The notes: generated by a model not told the origin, from the sequence alone. A stretch of 64,000 nucleotides of DNA from Auanema rhodensis (GCA_964057225.1 OZ059898.1:13913767-13977766), one strand, 5' to 3'; positions 18,601 to 28,761 are shown, numbered from the stretch's first letter. Made by a program: numbers and translations.

Positions 18601-20227
18601 GTAATTTGCCTTCCCAGTCTGCTTCTGGTGGGATATAGTCGTACTGTTGTTCTGTTGAGAAGATTTCATAGTCCGGTATAGATCCTATTTCGGCTTCTGC
18701 AATCACAGTGCCGGCCGGTATTTCTATGAATTCTTTAGAATTGTTCCGGAATTGGATATTGATGGAGTTAACATCGCGAAATGCTGTGTCGTATCGAGGT
18801 GAGAGAGGAGTATTGTCGTTTGGTTTAATCATAGCGATTAAGTCTTCTCCGATTGGGTTCTCTAACTGGACTTGGAAATTAAAAACTTGTCGAGGAAGTA
18901 GACTCCGCGGCTCCAAGGTTATCAAATTAACAGTTTTTGATATCCTGTTAATATCCCCGTTAATTCCGCTAGCCAAAGGTACTACATGATTTCCAATTTC
19001 CAGTGTTCTTTTGTATGGTCTTAGTTTCATGCCAATGTTTTGACAGTCAAGTGTTTTCATGAAATCTAATCCAATCAACGCTGGCGATGGACAGTCTTTG
19101 TCGTCTGATATGAAGAATGTATGGTCGATTTCGTAACCGGCTATTTCGACGGTTAAGTCGATAGTACCAATGAATACAAATTCTGATCCGTTCGCTGTTG
19201 TTGCTCTTAATGTATTCTTCTTAACAAAGTCATTCAAAGCTAAGTAGTGTAGTGTCGATATTCTTATGTAACTGACGGACGAACCTGAGTCCCATAAAGT
19301 TAGGATCAGTCTATCATTAACAGTCATCCATAGAAGTGGTAGTGCTTGATCTTTCTTTTTGGAAATCGAGCAAACTAATGGTAGTGCGATTGGTATGAAT
19401 GTGAGCATTGATGGATAGTATTGTTTCATTATGTGTCTTGGAATCGGTTGATCCGGATGACTAACTAATTCCAAAGTTTCTTCGTATGTTGGTAGATCAC
19501 TGTCGTGATCTTTGAGTGCAATATGCATAACTGGTATGCCTACTGGTTTGAAGAAATAGATCTTTACAATGAAACCTATCACAAAGAGTATGATGGTAAA
19601 TAATGTAATTGCACCGATCGTTATTAGTGTTCGCTCAATCGTTCCTGCAATTGTATCGATGAATGACTTCCATGTGCTCTTGGTGAATTCTTGAGCTTTC
19701 GATATGTAGTCGCTACTTTTCTTTAGTACACTGAATGTAGCTGATATCTTTGGATCATTGTGAATTGTGTGAAGAACGTGATTCTGACGAATCGATGCTA
19801 AACTCGCACCGTAAGCTATGGCTGTGGTCATTGAGTATACACGAGACGATAAATTAGTGTATAAGTGAGCTCCGGTGAATTTTAATGGTGTTATTTTTTC
19901 GTGATGAAGTCCGTCCCACATTGATACAAGATTGACGTCTGCAGTCCCATTAATTCCTTTCCATTCACCTTCGCTAGACCAGATATCTGTTGGTACGTGA
20001 TCACAGCTTATTTCTTTACCATGAGGTAAAAGATCCTTGGATCCGGGTGCTGCAAACAGTAACTGTCCGTCTTGTGTCCAGACTGGGGTTTCGAGATAGC
20101 ATGTGCCATTTACGGTGTGATTGTGATAAATGGTTTTCTCTAGCACTGTAGGGCATACATGTATATGCAAAATTTCATTGCCTACAAACCGTGCGGCTAT
20201 ATCTTCTCTTCCCAGTATTGTTCGCAT
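15644..20227 (-). CDS. Env C-terminal part and Pol of element B
   Basis: 1527 codons from an ATG at 20225-20227, in the same frame as the upstream gag-env segment and separated from it only by a TAG at 20288-20290. Contains the distal envelope ectodomain, a membrane segment near 19560-19640, an LPTYEE motif in the tail at about 19480 (A has PPGYEE), aspartic protease DSG near 19290, RT with YLDD near 17950-17965, RNase H, integrase HHCC near 16690-16850, DDE core, GPY/F-like module and an acidic C-terminus containing DSDIEIIEVI. All catalytic motifs are present. If the TAG is a real stop, Pol would need readthrough or internal initiation at this ATG; otherwise this copy is inactivated by one base change. 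Confidence 0.9.
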   Translation of the reverse strand: MRTILGREDIAARFVGNEILHIHVCPTVLEKTIYHNHTVNGTCYLETPVWTQDGQLLFAAPGSKDLLPHGKEISCDHVPTDIWSSEGEWKGINGTADVNLVSMWDGLHHEKITPLKFTGAHLYTNLSSRVYSMTTAIAYGASLASIRQNHVLHTIHNDPKISATFSVLKKSSDYISKAQEFTKSTWKSFIDTIAGTIERTLITIGAITLFTIILFVIGFIVKIYFFKPVGIPVMHIALKDHDSDLPTYEETLELVSHPDQPIPRHIMKQYYPSMLTFIPIALPLVCSISKKKDQALPLLWMTVNDRLILTLWDSGSSVSYIRISTLHYLALNDFVKKNTLRATTANGSEFVFIGTIDLTVEIAGYEIDHTFFISDDKDCPSPALIGLDFMKTLDCQNIGMKLRPYKRTLEIGNHVVPLASGINGDINRISKTVNLITLEPRSLLPRQVFNFQVQLENPIGEDLIAMIKPNDNTPLSPRYDTAFRDVNSINIQFRNNSKEFIEIPAGTVIAEAEIGSIPDYEIFSTEQQYDYIPPEADWEGKLPHFPGDFMKELDLKEADLTQRQKDELRNIIRQRKKAFLNEDKKIGLFKGPVEHKIPLRTDMDMPKPRISRIPLGRQEEVERQVQEMLEQGIIERSTSLFNSPVVLVKKKDETFRFVTDFRALNNVTRKQTYVIPNISDIIDLAAGSQYFSNFDLVSGFFQIPLLKKDRPLTSFTTNSGTYQYRRMPMGLCGAPHTFQTAVRYLQSKCKCRLFVYLDDLLVISDSAEQHLEDIKEVLLAVERLGFKIKIKKCSFARPEVKFLGLIVGRDGVKPDQQKVSAIRDYPAPQTPTGVRAFLGMVGFFRKFIKDFAHIASPLYDLTKLDADFNWTSECQRSLDKLKERLIEAPVLKPPRSDRTFIIESDGSNIAIGAVLLQPEDPNEPFKNLHPIAFASRKLVKAERNYAPIEIEALGLVYALAQFRTYILGSHSICITDHRPLTSLLTRRDLFGRLAKFQLVIQEYDIEIKYREGRLNKVCDALSRYIGDEANDPKTSNKKQKTNSKEKIETQQVNVVKLPEFSSIQQNTPWIKRTIAEIEYRTKKNMIQNDRYCVINNLLYTKPSVKRPHPALILPSDSDIINKIIEEFHEDPTIGAHQGINKTKEAIVRRFSWTNMQNDIAKYVKQCIKCAQRKKDPHAMTVQPMGQFNIPSKPFERIHMDIMGPFPTSKRNNSYVLTIQDSFSKWATTIAIPTIVSEVVIDRFLRNFVYVYGPPNRLITDRGSNFLSRKFEDMCEKLGIKHESTLPHQKNSNGQVERLHRTLEEGLTHYLNEDVTDWDMFLPKITFALNTTTHATTGISPYVVLFGKESRLRLDKDLYPETTEPKEISKEIENIEKIRSKQKTIIQENLEKHQELAKKKHDARLRTHERDIQEGDCVMLAVKMHKPGQKLRKAYDGPFEVINVKGNMVQIKNLFGKIQDVHKDNLKLFNRETDDGIAHKPSTRTDSSDDDSDIEIIEVINGNNNEEDSYDEPEDLSDTNWLPSRKNH

Positions 20228-20287
20228 TGCGATTGTTGGTTCAATTTGTAGAATTGATTTCCATAATTCCAGATACCGATTTTGTAT

Positions 20288-23200
20288 CTAGCAAATCGAT
20301 TCGTATGATTCTTCAAAATGTTTCTGCAATTCCTCTTGGATCATTGTAGTAGCATACTGTAAATGATCTTGGGCTATTTTGTTCGATATATTTTGACGAA
20401 ACTCTTGTACCGAGTCAATTTTCGTTGCTATGTATCTCGCATTTGCTTCCACTAAATTTGAGGTTTCTACTGATGGTGTTGAGGAAGCTCGGTTTTTTCG
20501 AATCAATGTTGGAGAGGCTTCGGTTGTCTCTTGTATTTTTGGAATCTGTGCGTCTTTGTATATGGCATAGCTTCTTGTTGTTGGTGGCGAACGAGCGGTT
20601 GATGTTGTTGTGCGTGCTGTTGTCGCAGCGGTCGTGTGAGGCGCCGTTGTTGATGGCTGTTGCCTCCATGATGGTGCTCTTGTGGTGGTTGTTGCATTTG
20701 TGTGAGGATTGTTCGTTATATGCGGCTGTATTGTGGTAACTGATTGGATTGTTCCCTTCTGTTCGATCAAAGGTTGGACTGGTGTCACAACCGCGCCGCT
20801 AGCCGCGCCGCCTGCCGCGACGCTGGATGTCCGCGTTGCGATTTGCCGAAAATTTGTTTCATTTTTCTCTGCCCTTAAGATTTGAAGTTGTTCTTGTGTT
20901 ATCCTACTCGATGTATAAGGTGTTTTTACATTATTGAGCAGGGGTAAAAATATTTCCAATAATAATTTCTTTGAAAGATTGCTGGGCTTGATCAGCTTAG
21001 GGTGTGGACCGATCGGTATTCCATAATTATTCTTCCTGTCATAAAATAGTTTATCTGTATTTGGCATGAATTGTCGTGATGCTGGCAATTTTATAAATTT
21101 TCTGTCATCAATAAATGCTGCAGTTTTATTCCATCGTACTGTTGTGAGGGTTTTTAGTTCTCTTAGTAAATTGATCGTTGCCTTAATGAATTCGTATTTC
21201 TTCTCTTCCTCGTCAGTTAGTATACGTTTCCTTATTGGTGGCATTTGTATGAACGTTTGTAGGACTTCTTGTCGTGATGGAACTGTCAGTCCTTCTTCAA
21301 TTATAACTGGTGTATTGGTTAAATTGAGAGCTATGCTTTCAATTCGTTCGCGATATGAACCTTCTTTCTTCCTTATGATTTCATCGAATTCGATTACTGT
21401 CAAACGATCTGATATTTGTTCGAGAAGCTGTTCAGATGTTAAGTATGATATTGCTGCCTTTGTAGTAATGGCTAATTCTCTTTGTGCTATATAATATAGC
21501 AGAGCTTCTTCTTTATCACTGAAATCGTATTGCTTGAGAAAATGTCGAACAGAATGTTCATTTATTTGAATTCTGAAGAAAAATTCGAATTTTTCTTTAT
21601 GTGATGTTATCCATGCCTTTAGAGAGTATGTTGGATCTACTAAACGTCTTCCTTTGATTATAGGAATAATTGAAGTAATACCGGGATTACTCATTAATGG
21701 TCTTAGGAAAGTATATGGACAGACGTGAAGCAATACTGTTTCATAATCTTCAACTTCGTTGATCCGATCTTGATCCAGTGGGAAAGAACATCCTTCGGTG
21801 ACTGCACGTTTTGGTCTTTTAAACGGCAGCTTTTTGAACTCTCTTTCAATAAGGGTGGTTATATTGTTGTCGTTTGGAAATTTAGGAAGAATGATATAAT
21901 TTCCTGATGTCGTATGGAACGCTGGCTGCCTGAAGCAAGAAGAAATAGGTTTCGGAGTTGGTTTGCTCGAAAGAATAAGTGCCGATTGTGTACTAGGGAT
22001 TAAAATAGTATCTTGACTAATGATAGCGTCATATGTATGCATATCGATGTAATTACAACGTGAAGCAGTGGTTTGTGGGTCCCATATTATTATTGATGTA
22101 CTTGATTCACAATTACCATGATGTGCATTGCATCCTTCCGTGTTTAATATTAAGTTTGACAATATTGTATCGTCAGGCATACGGGTCATGACTCCGCGCT
22201 CTAATATTAGACGTGACCGCTCCTCGCACGCGTCGCGGTTGAACGCGCGCGCTGGGTCATAGGAGGGCTCCGGAGTTGCTTGGGTGATACTATCAATGCG
22301 TTGCAGTTCTATGTTATTCCACTTGCGATCGCGGATCGCCTGTCTGCATTCGCGCTCTCCTATAGGCTGTATTCTATTTATTGTTCTGTTCGTATCGCGG
22401 AGGAATAGCAGGTCTCGTACGCATAACTTGTGTACTTCCTCTGAACAACGCCACGCATCCCATTCGTGTGCTGTGTGATTTCTTGTGTACAGATGAACTT
22501 CTGTACGTAGCACATGGTTTTTCTCTGTTAATCTGCATTTTCTGATTGTTGGTGGCATAAGTAATGCGCCTCCTGTTGCTCTTGTACAGATTTGATATGT
22601 AGATGCACAGGGCAAGAATATTGCTGTTGTTATTGCCATGATAACTGTGAGCGTCAAAGGCGAAAGGGTGACAGAGTTTATTCTTGTTGAGCTTCTATCT
22701 CTTCCTCTTGAGTTGTCTCTTGGATTTTTGAATTGAACTCTTCTTTGTCCGTTGTTGTTATTGAATCTACCTCGTTGGTTGTTATGACGAAAATTATAAT
22801 TTCTTTGATGCCAATCAGAACTCGATTGCCTATTATCTTGTTCGTTATAATTTGTACGGCGATTATTATTAGCGAAAGAACCGTAACGGTTTCGATTATT
22901 ATTGAAATTAGAAAAGTTTTTATTTTTTTGATAATTTTGATAATTTTGATTATTTTGATAATTTTGATTATTTCTTATCATTTGGTTATCGCGTTGATAA
23001 TTGCGATTAAATGTTTGGCTATCTCGTCTCTCATCATTACGCGCAAAGGGTGCTAGTGCTTTGTTCACAGCGTTGACCAACATCGATTGCGTGTCTGTTG
23101 TTTGGTTCACTATCGATTCCTCCCAGCGAGCTGCTTCAATCGCTTCTGTGAAGGATTTTGGCTTTGCTCGGATCACAGCTGGTTTTAGAGAATTTTTAAG

Positions 23201-24349
23201 TCCTCTGAGGAATGTTGATCTCAGTATTTGATCTTTATGTGGGTCATCAGATGCAAATGCACTCAATGCCATTGTTCTTAATGCTTGGGCGTATGCATCA
23301 ATTGTCAATTCCCCTTGCGTGGTGTTTTGAAGGTTAATAAGTGCAGGGTCTTGGTTATATTCAGGGCAGAGCTTCGATGTTAGTGCTCTAATCAGATCAT
23401 TCCACGAACCAGTTGTTTTAAGTTGTTCAGGAACTTGTCTGTAAGCTTCTTCTGCTGCTTCATTTTTGAGAAGCAAAGGAAGAAGTGCTAACCTTTCAGG
23501 GATAACAAGGCCAATGGCATTAGCAAACAAGTTGAATTTACCCGTAAAATCACGGAAGTTACGACTGCCGTCGTAAGTTGGACAGTAAGGCGAAAGTAAG
23601 GCTTGCGCGATTGTTGTTTTCCCTGCCCCAGGTAGTGAGGAAACAGCTTCCGTCATGATGTTATTCGTACGGGTAGATGGTATTTTGATCGTTCTACCTG
23701 TTATTGGTGGGGTCTCCAAAATAGGGGTTGTTTGCGTGGATGGAATAGGTCTATTGGGTGCCTTAGGAAGTGAGTCTGTTGTTGTTAAGATGGGAGTAGA
23801 AGTTTGATGAATACTGGTATTTGGTGCAGGTGGTTGAATTGGTGAGATATTAATGTTAGGGACTGATGAATATCTGCTTTTGCGCTTGGTGTTGAAAGTT
23901 TTATCTTTAGGCGAAAGGTTAAAAAGATCAGTAACAATGTTTCTAAGAGAACTAAGCCCACCCGCGCTAGAAGTTTTTGAAAGTAAAGGGGAATCGGTTG
24001 GTTCGGTTAGTGAGAGAGAGAGAGAAACGTCGCTGATGTTTTGATTTTTCTTATTTTTATTAGAATTAGAGGAGCGTACCTTTTTAGGAGTGATCGGTGT
24101 TTGTTCCTCCACAATGATTGATAGTTCTTCTTCTATAGTAGGTACGTAGTCCGGGTCGCCTAGTTGTTCAGTAGGTGAGACAGAATCAGTAGTAGGAATA
24201 AGGAAATTATCCGGCTTCTTGTCGACTTTCTGCTCCTCTTCTAATATAGCGACGTCTTGAGCTCGAGCTCGACTTCTGGTAAAGGGAGCTGAGTCTTGGG
24301 AATCGAAATGCGTACTTATAGGTACGGCTGAATGGAATCTCTTAGCCAC
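20288..24349 (-). CDS. Gag and Env N-terminal part of element B
   Basis: 1353 codons ending at TAG 20288-20290, where element A has GAG. N-terminal region conserved with A (RFFQTKS.SKVAKRF), then a GAGKTT motif, capsid region at about 23100-23640, and an N/Q/Y-rich then RG-rich basic region at 22690-23060 with tandem NYQN repeats. A signal-like segment lies at about 22600-22680, followed by the Cys-rich ectodomain, RPKR furin-type site near 21815, and a Thr/Ala-rich stretch near 20600-20830. The listed start is a GTG; the frame is open back to a TAA at 24413-24415. The first in-frame ATG is 23656, at the homologous place to the first ATG in A. Confidence 0.9.
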   Translation of the reverse strand: MAKRFHSAVPISTHFDSQDSAPFTRSRARAQDVAILEEEQKVDKKPDNFLIPTTDSVSPTEQLGDPDYVPTIEEELSIIVEEQTPITPKKVRSSNSNKNKKNQNISDVSLSLSLTEPTDSPLLSKTSSAGGLSSLRNIVTDLFNLSPKDKTFNTKRKSRYSSVPNINISPIQPPAPNTSIHQTSTPILTTTDSLPKAPNRPIPSTQTTPILETPPITGRTIKIPSTRTNNIMTEAVSSLPGAGKTTIAQALLSPYCPTYDGSRNFRDFTGKFNLFANAIGLVIPERLALLPLLLKNEAAEEAYRQVPEQLKTTGSWNDLIRALTSKLCPEYNQDPALINLQNTTQGELTIDAYAQALRTMALSAFASDDPHKDQILRSTFLRGLKNSLKPAVIRAKPKSFTEAIEAARWEESIVNQTTDTQSMLVNAVNKALAPFARNDERRDSQTFNRNYQRDNQMIRNNQNYQNNQNYQNYQKNKNFSNFNNNRNRYGSFANNNRRTNYNEQDNRQSSSDWHQRNYNFRHNNQRGRFNNNNGQRRVQFKNPRDNSRGRDRSSTRINSVTLSPLTLTVIMAITTAIFLPCASTYQICTRATGGALLMPPTIRKCRLTEKNHVLRTEVHLYTRNHTAHEWDAWRCSEEVHKLCVRDLLFLRDTNRTINRIQPIGERECRQAIRDRKWNNIELQRIDSITQATPEPSYDPARAFNRDACEERSRLILERGVMTRMPDDTILSNLILNTEGCNAHHGNCESSTSIIIWDPQTTASRCNYIDMHTYDAIISQDTILIPSTQSALILSSKPTPKPISSCFRQPAFHTTSGNYIILPKFPNDNNITTLIEREFKKLPFKRPKRAVTEGCSFPLDQDRINEVEDYETVLLHVCPYTFLRPLMSNPGITSIIPIIKGRRLVDPTYSLKAWITSHKEKFEFFFRIQINEHSVRHFLKQYDFSDKEEALLYYIAQRELAITTKAAISYLTSEQLLEQISDRLTVIEFDEIIRKKEGSYRERIESIALNLTNTPVIIEEGLTVPSRQEVLQTFIQMPPIRKRILTDEEEKKYEFIKATINLLRELKTLTTVRWNKTAAFIDDRKFIKLPASRQFMPNTDKLFYDRKNNYGIPIGPHPKLIKPSNLSKKLLLEIFLPLLNNVKTPYTSSRITQEQLQILRAEKNETNFRQIATRTSSVAAGGAASGAVVTPVQPLIEQKGTIQSVTTIQPHITNNPHTNATTTTRAPSWRQQPSTTAPHTTAATTARTTTSTARSPPTTRSYAIYKDAQIPKIQETTEASPTLIRKNRASSTPSVETSNLVEANARYIATKIDSVQEFRQNISNKIAQDHLQYATTMIQEELQKHFEESYESIC

Positions 24350-25837
24350 CTTGCTAGAACTCTTGGTTTGAAAAAACCTTGAGTGCTTGGTAACGTGTGG
24401 GATGTTGAGACGTTAAAGAATGCGGTGAATAAGGATGAGGATGTAGGCAAAATGAGAAAGGCTTTGGAGAGCGACCGGTGTCGTATCGACAACTTGTGAG
24501 AATGAGGTCGATGCCTTGGCCAATGGCGATGGATCCGCCTTCTACTGTGTGATATCGGGACTCTGGTGCTCTCCGTATTTTCTCTGTAGTTGAAAATCTG
24601 ATTCACAAAACATCTGGGGTGACCAAGCTGTTATTTTACAAAACGTTTAGTGTAATTCGTAATATTCGTTCAATTACAGCACATTTTACTGATTTGTATG
24701 CAACCATTTTCCTCATGCTGACTAAACTTATGTTTTGTTACACTAGTTTCTTGGCCATGTGGTGTGTCATCTTGCAACAAAACTTATGGTGTAATTCGTA
24801 ACATGCTTTTGATAAAAGAGCAGTTTAACAATAAATGTGCACCAATTTCTCTTTTGTCACCAAAAATAATTTTTGTTTCTTTACAATCTGGTTTTCAAAT
24901 ACATTTGGTGTAGCTCGCATGTTTCGTTGTAACAAAAGTCATGGGATTCGTAATATTAGTTTTACAAAAGAGCGTTTCGCAATGATGAATGTAGGTATTT
25001 CGTGATCAGAAATCGAATTTTGAAATAAAAGCAGAGTTAAATGGCTAAATATTACAAGAACTAGTATTAAAGTTGGAATAAGGTTCAATGCGTGAGTCTT
25101 ATGCTTCTGAACAACAATAACGGTATGAGGAAGGTGACATTCAGTAAGGGGAGAAAATCCAAACCGATATGCTTTAGCCAACACGACCTGTGTTAATCAT
25201 GATTCAAATTCGAGATAACATTTTTCAACAGGATTTTTCGGACTATAGCGATCTATAAATTAACAATCCTCCCTTTTTGGTGAGGTTTCCCGTGTAATTT
25301 TTTTCATGCGTACTGATTATAAATTTAGGATGTTATAAGCAAAATTTGTCTGAACGAAATCGTAACGCAAAATAAAATAGTCCTGATCGCAAAACAAACT
25401 TCATCCACGAAATATAAAGATATAACCGAAGTTATTCTTTCCTTGAAGCCAAAATTAATCCTTAAAAAGGAGAAAGCGTGGGAAATACGAAATAACAATT
25501 ACTTTAGGTGAATTTGTTCACTAATTCAGCCTAAAGCCCTCATCAAGCTTCAAGGTTGGGTAACAGAGCATTTCAGATGTTATAAGCAAGGATACGAAAT
25601 TTAAAGGTTCAGACGAAAGAATTTTTGTGAACAAACGGGAAAATAATAATCTCGAAACGTATAATCCTTCTTTAAAAAAAAAAAGGATTCCTTGCCTCTG
25701 TTCCCATTTAACGTTGTTGGCCCCTCCGTATTGTGTTAAGACATAGAGTAGATGGTATGAGAAAAAGAGAGATGAAAGAAATTTGAAAATGAATTAACAA
25801 CACAAACATTAAAGAGAAGGAAAAAAAAATTGTGATA
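24350..25837 (-). other. Leader of element B
   Basis: 1.5 kb between PBS and the gag frame. No antisense ORF like that of A. It contains three degenerate direct repeats of about 60 bp built around gtaattcgtaat, near 24638, 24777 and 24935. A minus-strand ORF in another frame (24316-24606) overlaps the gag start. Confidence 0.6.
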
Positions 25838-25857
25838 AGTTCGAGGTGGAACCTCCA
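25838..25857 (-). other. Putative primer binding site of element B
   Basis: Identical 20 bases to the PBS of element A, directly after the 5' LTR on the minus strand. Confidence 0.6.
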
Positions 25858-26215
25858 CGTTCCGTTATGCTCCCGCGTCGATCTTACAGACCAATGGAGT
25901 CTACAAGATGAGCGTGGTAGTATTCCAGATGTAGCGGTTAAACATGGAGCATAAGGATAAACATAAGACTCGAGAAAGATTGGTTTATTATATCTACGTG
26001 ATTACAATAAGATACATATAACTAAGTAAAGGTTAAACTAATAGAGAACAGAGAGAGAACGACCAACCATCCATGATCGTCCCTGAGGCAAAGCTGAAGT
26101 GTTGTAATATGGAAAAGGGCGGGTCGTCTTCTCTCAGTCTCGCATTCTCTGACTCTAACCCGCCTGCTACAGCTTCGTCATATGAATGTAATGCATTGAT
26201 CATCCGAATGGAACG
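25858..26215 (-). repeat. 5' LTR of element B
   Basis: 358 bp, indistinguishable by eye from the LTR at 14592-14949. Confidence 0.95.
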
Positions 26216-26292
26216 AAATGGACAAGCTCAAGTATTTTCAAAATCTTTGCAACATATTGCAATCAAATCATTCACAAAAAATGAAAAATGTG

Positions 26293-26364
26293 TGCGTTCG
26301 GGGGGAATCGAACCCCCGTCGAATGCTTGGAAGGCATCCATGCTGACCATTACACCACGAACGC
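26293..26364 (-). tRNA. tRNA-Gly(TCC)
   Basis: Consensus tRNA; 3' flank has gtgtgcg. Short spacer. Confidence 0.93.
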
Positions 26365-26557
26365 TACGATGGCTCTTGAACTATTTGATTAGATGAGTTG
26401 ACACATCTTTGACTTCATTGATAATTACGAATGAAAAGCAGTAACATATTTTTTTCAAACGTTTCACATCAAAAATTCAAAAATGGACAAGCTCAAGTAT
26501 TTTCAAAATCTTTGCAACATATTGCAATCAAATCATTCACAAAAAATGAAAAATGTG

Positions 26558-26629
26558 TGCGTTCGGGGGGAATCGAACCCCCGTCGAATGCTTGGAAGGC
26601 ATCCATGCTGACCATTACACCACGAACGC
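26558..26629 (-). tRNA. tRNA-Gly(TCC)
   Basis: Consensus; short spacer. Confidence 0.93.
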
Positions 26630-26826
26630 TACGATGGCTCTTGAACTATTTGATTAGATGAGTTGACACATCTTTGACTTCATATATAATTACAGAATAA
26701 AAGGAGAAACATATTTTTTTCAAACGTTTCACATCAAAAATTCAAAAATGGACAAGCTCAAGTACTTTCAAAATCTTTGCAACATATTGCAAAACGTCAA
26801 ACCATTCTTAAAAAATGAAAAATGTA

Positions 26827-26898
26827 TGCGTTCGGGGGGAATCGAACCCCCGTCGAATGCTTGGAAGGCATCCATGCTGACCATTACACCACGAACGC
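26827..26898 (-). tRNA. tRNA-Gly(TCC)
   Basis: Consensus; long spacer, caataggttgtg 5' flank. Confidence 0.93.
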
Positions 26899-27091
26899 TA
26901 CAATAGGTTGTGAACTATTAGATTAGATGAGTTGACACATCTTTGACTTCATTGATAATTACGAATGAAAAACAGTAACATATTTTTTTCAAACGTTTCA
27001 CATCAAAAATTCAAAAATGGACAAGCTCAAGTATTTTCAAAATCTTTGCAACATATTGCAATCAAATCATTCACAAAAAATGAAAAATGTA

Positions 27092-27163
27092 TGCGTTCGG
27101 GGGGAATCGAACCCCCGTCGAATGCTTGGAAGGCATCCATGCTGACCATTACACCACGAACGC
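27092..27163 (-). tRNA. tRNA-Gly(TCC)
   Basis: Consensus; short spacer. Confidence 0.93.
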
Positions 27164-27360
27164 TACGATGGCTCTTGAACTATTAGATTAGATGAGTTGA
27201 CACATCTTTGACTTCATTGATAATTACGAATGAAAAGCAGTAACATATTTTTTTCAAACGTTTCACATCAAAAATTCAAAAATGGACAAGCTCAAGTATT
27301 TTCAAAATCTTTGCATCATATTGCAAAACGTCAAACCATTCTTAAAAAATGAAAAATGTA

Positions 27361-27432
27361 TGCGTTCGGGGGGAATCGAACCCCCGTCGAATGCTTGGAA
27401 GGCATCCATGCTGACCATTACACCACGAACGC
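27361..27432 (-). tRNA. tRNA-Gly(TCC)
   Basis: Consensus; long spacer. Confidence 0.93.
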
Positions 27433-27629
27433 TACAATAGGTTGTGAACTATTAGATTAGATGAGTTGACACATCTTTGACTTCATTGATAATTACGAAT
27501 GAAAAGCAGTAACATATTTTTTTCAAACGTTTCACATCGAAAATTCAAAAATGGACAAGCTCAAGTACTTTCAAAATCTTTGCAACATATTGCAAAACGT
27601 CAAACCATTCTTAAAAAATGAAAAATGTA

Positions 27630-27701
27630 TGCGTTCGGGGGGAATCGAACCCCCGTCGAATGCTTTGAAGGCATCCATGCTGACCATTACACCACGAACG
27701 C
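27630..27701 (-). tRNA. tRNA-Gly body with anticodon TCA (possible UGA suppressor)
   Basis: Plus-strand base 27666 is t instead of g, so the anticodon loop reads CTTCAAA and the anticodon is TCA, complementary to UGA. The rest of the tRNA, A and B boxes and terminator are consensus. It would insert whatever amino acid it is charged with at UGA. Glycyl-tRNA synthetases of other organisms use C35 and C36 for recognition, so charging may be weak. Confidence 0.8.
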
Positions 27702-27894
27702 TACAATAGGTTGTGAACTATTAGATTAGATGAGTTGACACATCTTTGACTTCATTGATAATTACGAATGAAAAGCAGTAACATATTTTTTTCAAACGTT
27801 TCACATCAAAAATTCAAAAATGGACAAGCTCAAGTATTTTCAAAATCTTTGCAACATATTGCAATCAAATCATTCACAAAAAATGAAAAATGTA

Positions 27895-27966
27895 TGCGTT
27901 CGGGGGGAATCGAACCCCCGTCGAATGCTTGGAAGGCATCCATGCTGACCATTACACCACGAACGC
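27895..27966 (-). tRNA. tRNA-Gly(TCC)
   Basis: Consensus; short spacer. Confidence 0.93.
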
Positions 27967-28159
27967 TACGATGGCTCTTGAACTATTAGATTAGATGAGT
28001 TGACACATCTTTGACTTCATTGATAATTACGAATGAAAAGCAGTAACATATTTTTTTCAAACGTTTCACATCAAAAATTCAAAAATGGACAAGCTCAAGT
28101 ATTTTCAAAATCTTTGCAACATATTGCAATCAAATCATTCACAAAAAATGAAAAATGTA

Positions 28160-28231
28160 TGCGTTCGGGGGGAATCGAACCCCCGTCGAATGCTTGGAAG
28201 GCATCCATGCTGACCATTACACCACGAACGC
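28160..28231 (-). tRNA. tRNA-Gly(TCC)
   Basis: Consensus; short spacer. Confidence 0.93.
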
Positions 28232-28424
28232 TACGATGGCTCTTGAACTATTAGATTAGATGAGTTGACACATCTTTGACTTCATTGATAATTACGAATG
28301 AAAAGCAGTAACATATTTTTTTCAAACGTTTCACATCAAAAATTCAAAAATGGACAAGCTCAAGTATTTTCAAAATCTTTGCAACATATTGCAATCAAAT
28401 CATTCACAAAAAATGAAAAATGTA

Positions 28425-28496
28425 TGCGTTCGGGGGGAATCGAACCCCCGTCGAATGCTTGGAAGGCATCCATGCTGACCATTACACCACGAACGC
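28425..28496 (-). tRNA. tRNA-Gly(TCC)
   Basis: Consensus; short spacer. Confidence 0.93.
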
Positions 28497-28689
28497 TACG
28501 ATGGCTCTTGAACTATTAGATTAGATGAGTTGACACATCTTTGACTTCATTGATAATTACGAATGAAAAGCAGTAACATATTTTTTTCAAACGTTTCACA
28601 TCAAAAAATCAAAAATGGACAAGCTCAAGTATTTTCAAAATCTTTGCAACATATTGCAATCAAATCGTTCAGAAAAAATGAAAAATGTA

Positions 28690-28761
28690 TGCGTTCGGGG
28701 GGAATCGAACCCCCGTCGAATGCTTGGAAGGCATCCATGCTGACCATTACACCACGAACGC
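28690..28761 (-). tRNA. tRNA-Gly(TCC)
   Basis: Consensus; short spacer, caataggttgtg 5' flank. Confidence 0.93.

Larger units (their letters stand above)
14592..26215 (-). mobile_element. Element B: Ty3/gypsy-like gag-env-pol LTR element
   Basis: An 11.6-kb element in reverse orientation with two 358-bp LTRs that read as identical, ends CGTTCC...GGAACG, target duplication AAAT (14588-14591 and 26216-26219). It is inserted in the array spacer about 180 bp from element A. Domain order is the same as A (gag, env, protease, RT, RNase H, integrase), and PBS and PPT are identical, but the LTR body is different and the proteins are clearly diverged, so this is a second family of the same lineage. 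One in-frame TAG splits the polyprotein. Confidence 0.95.
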
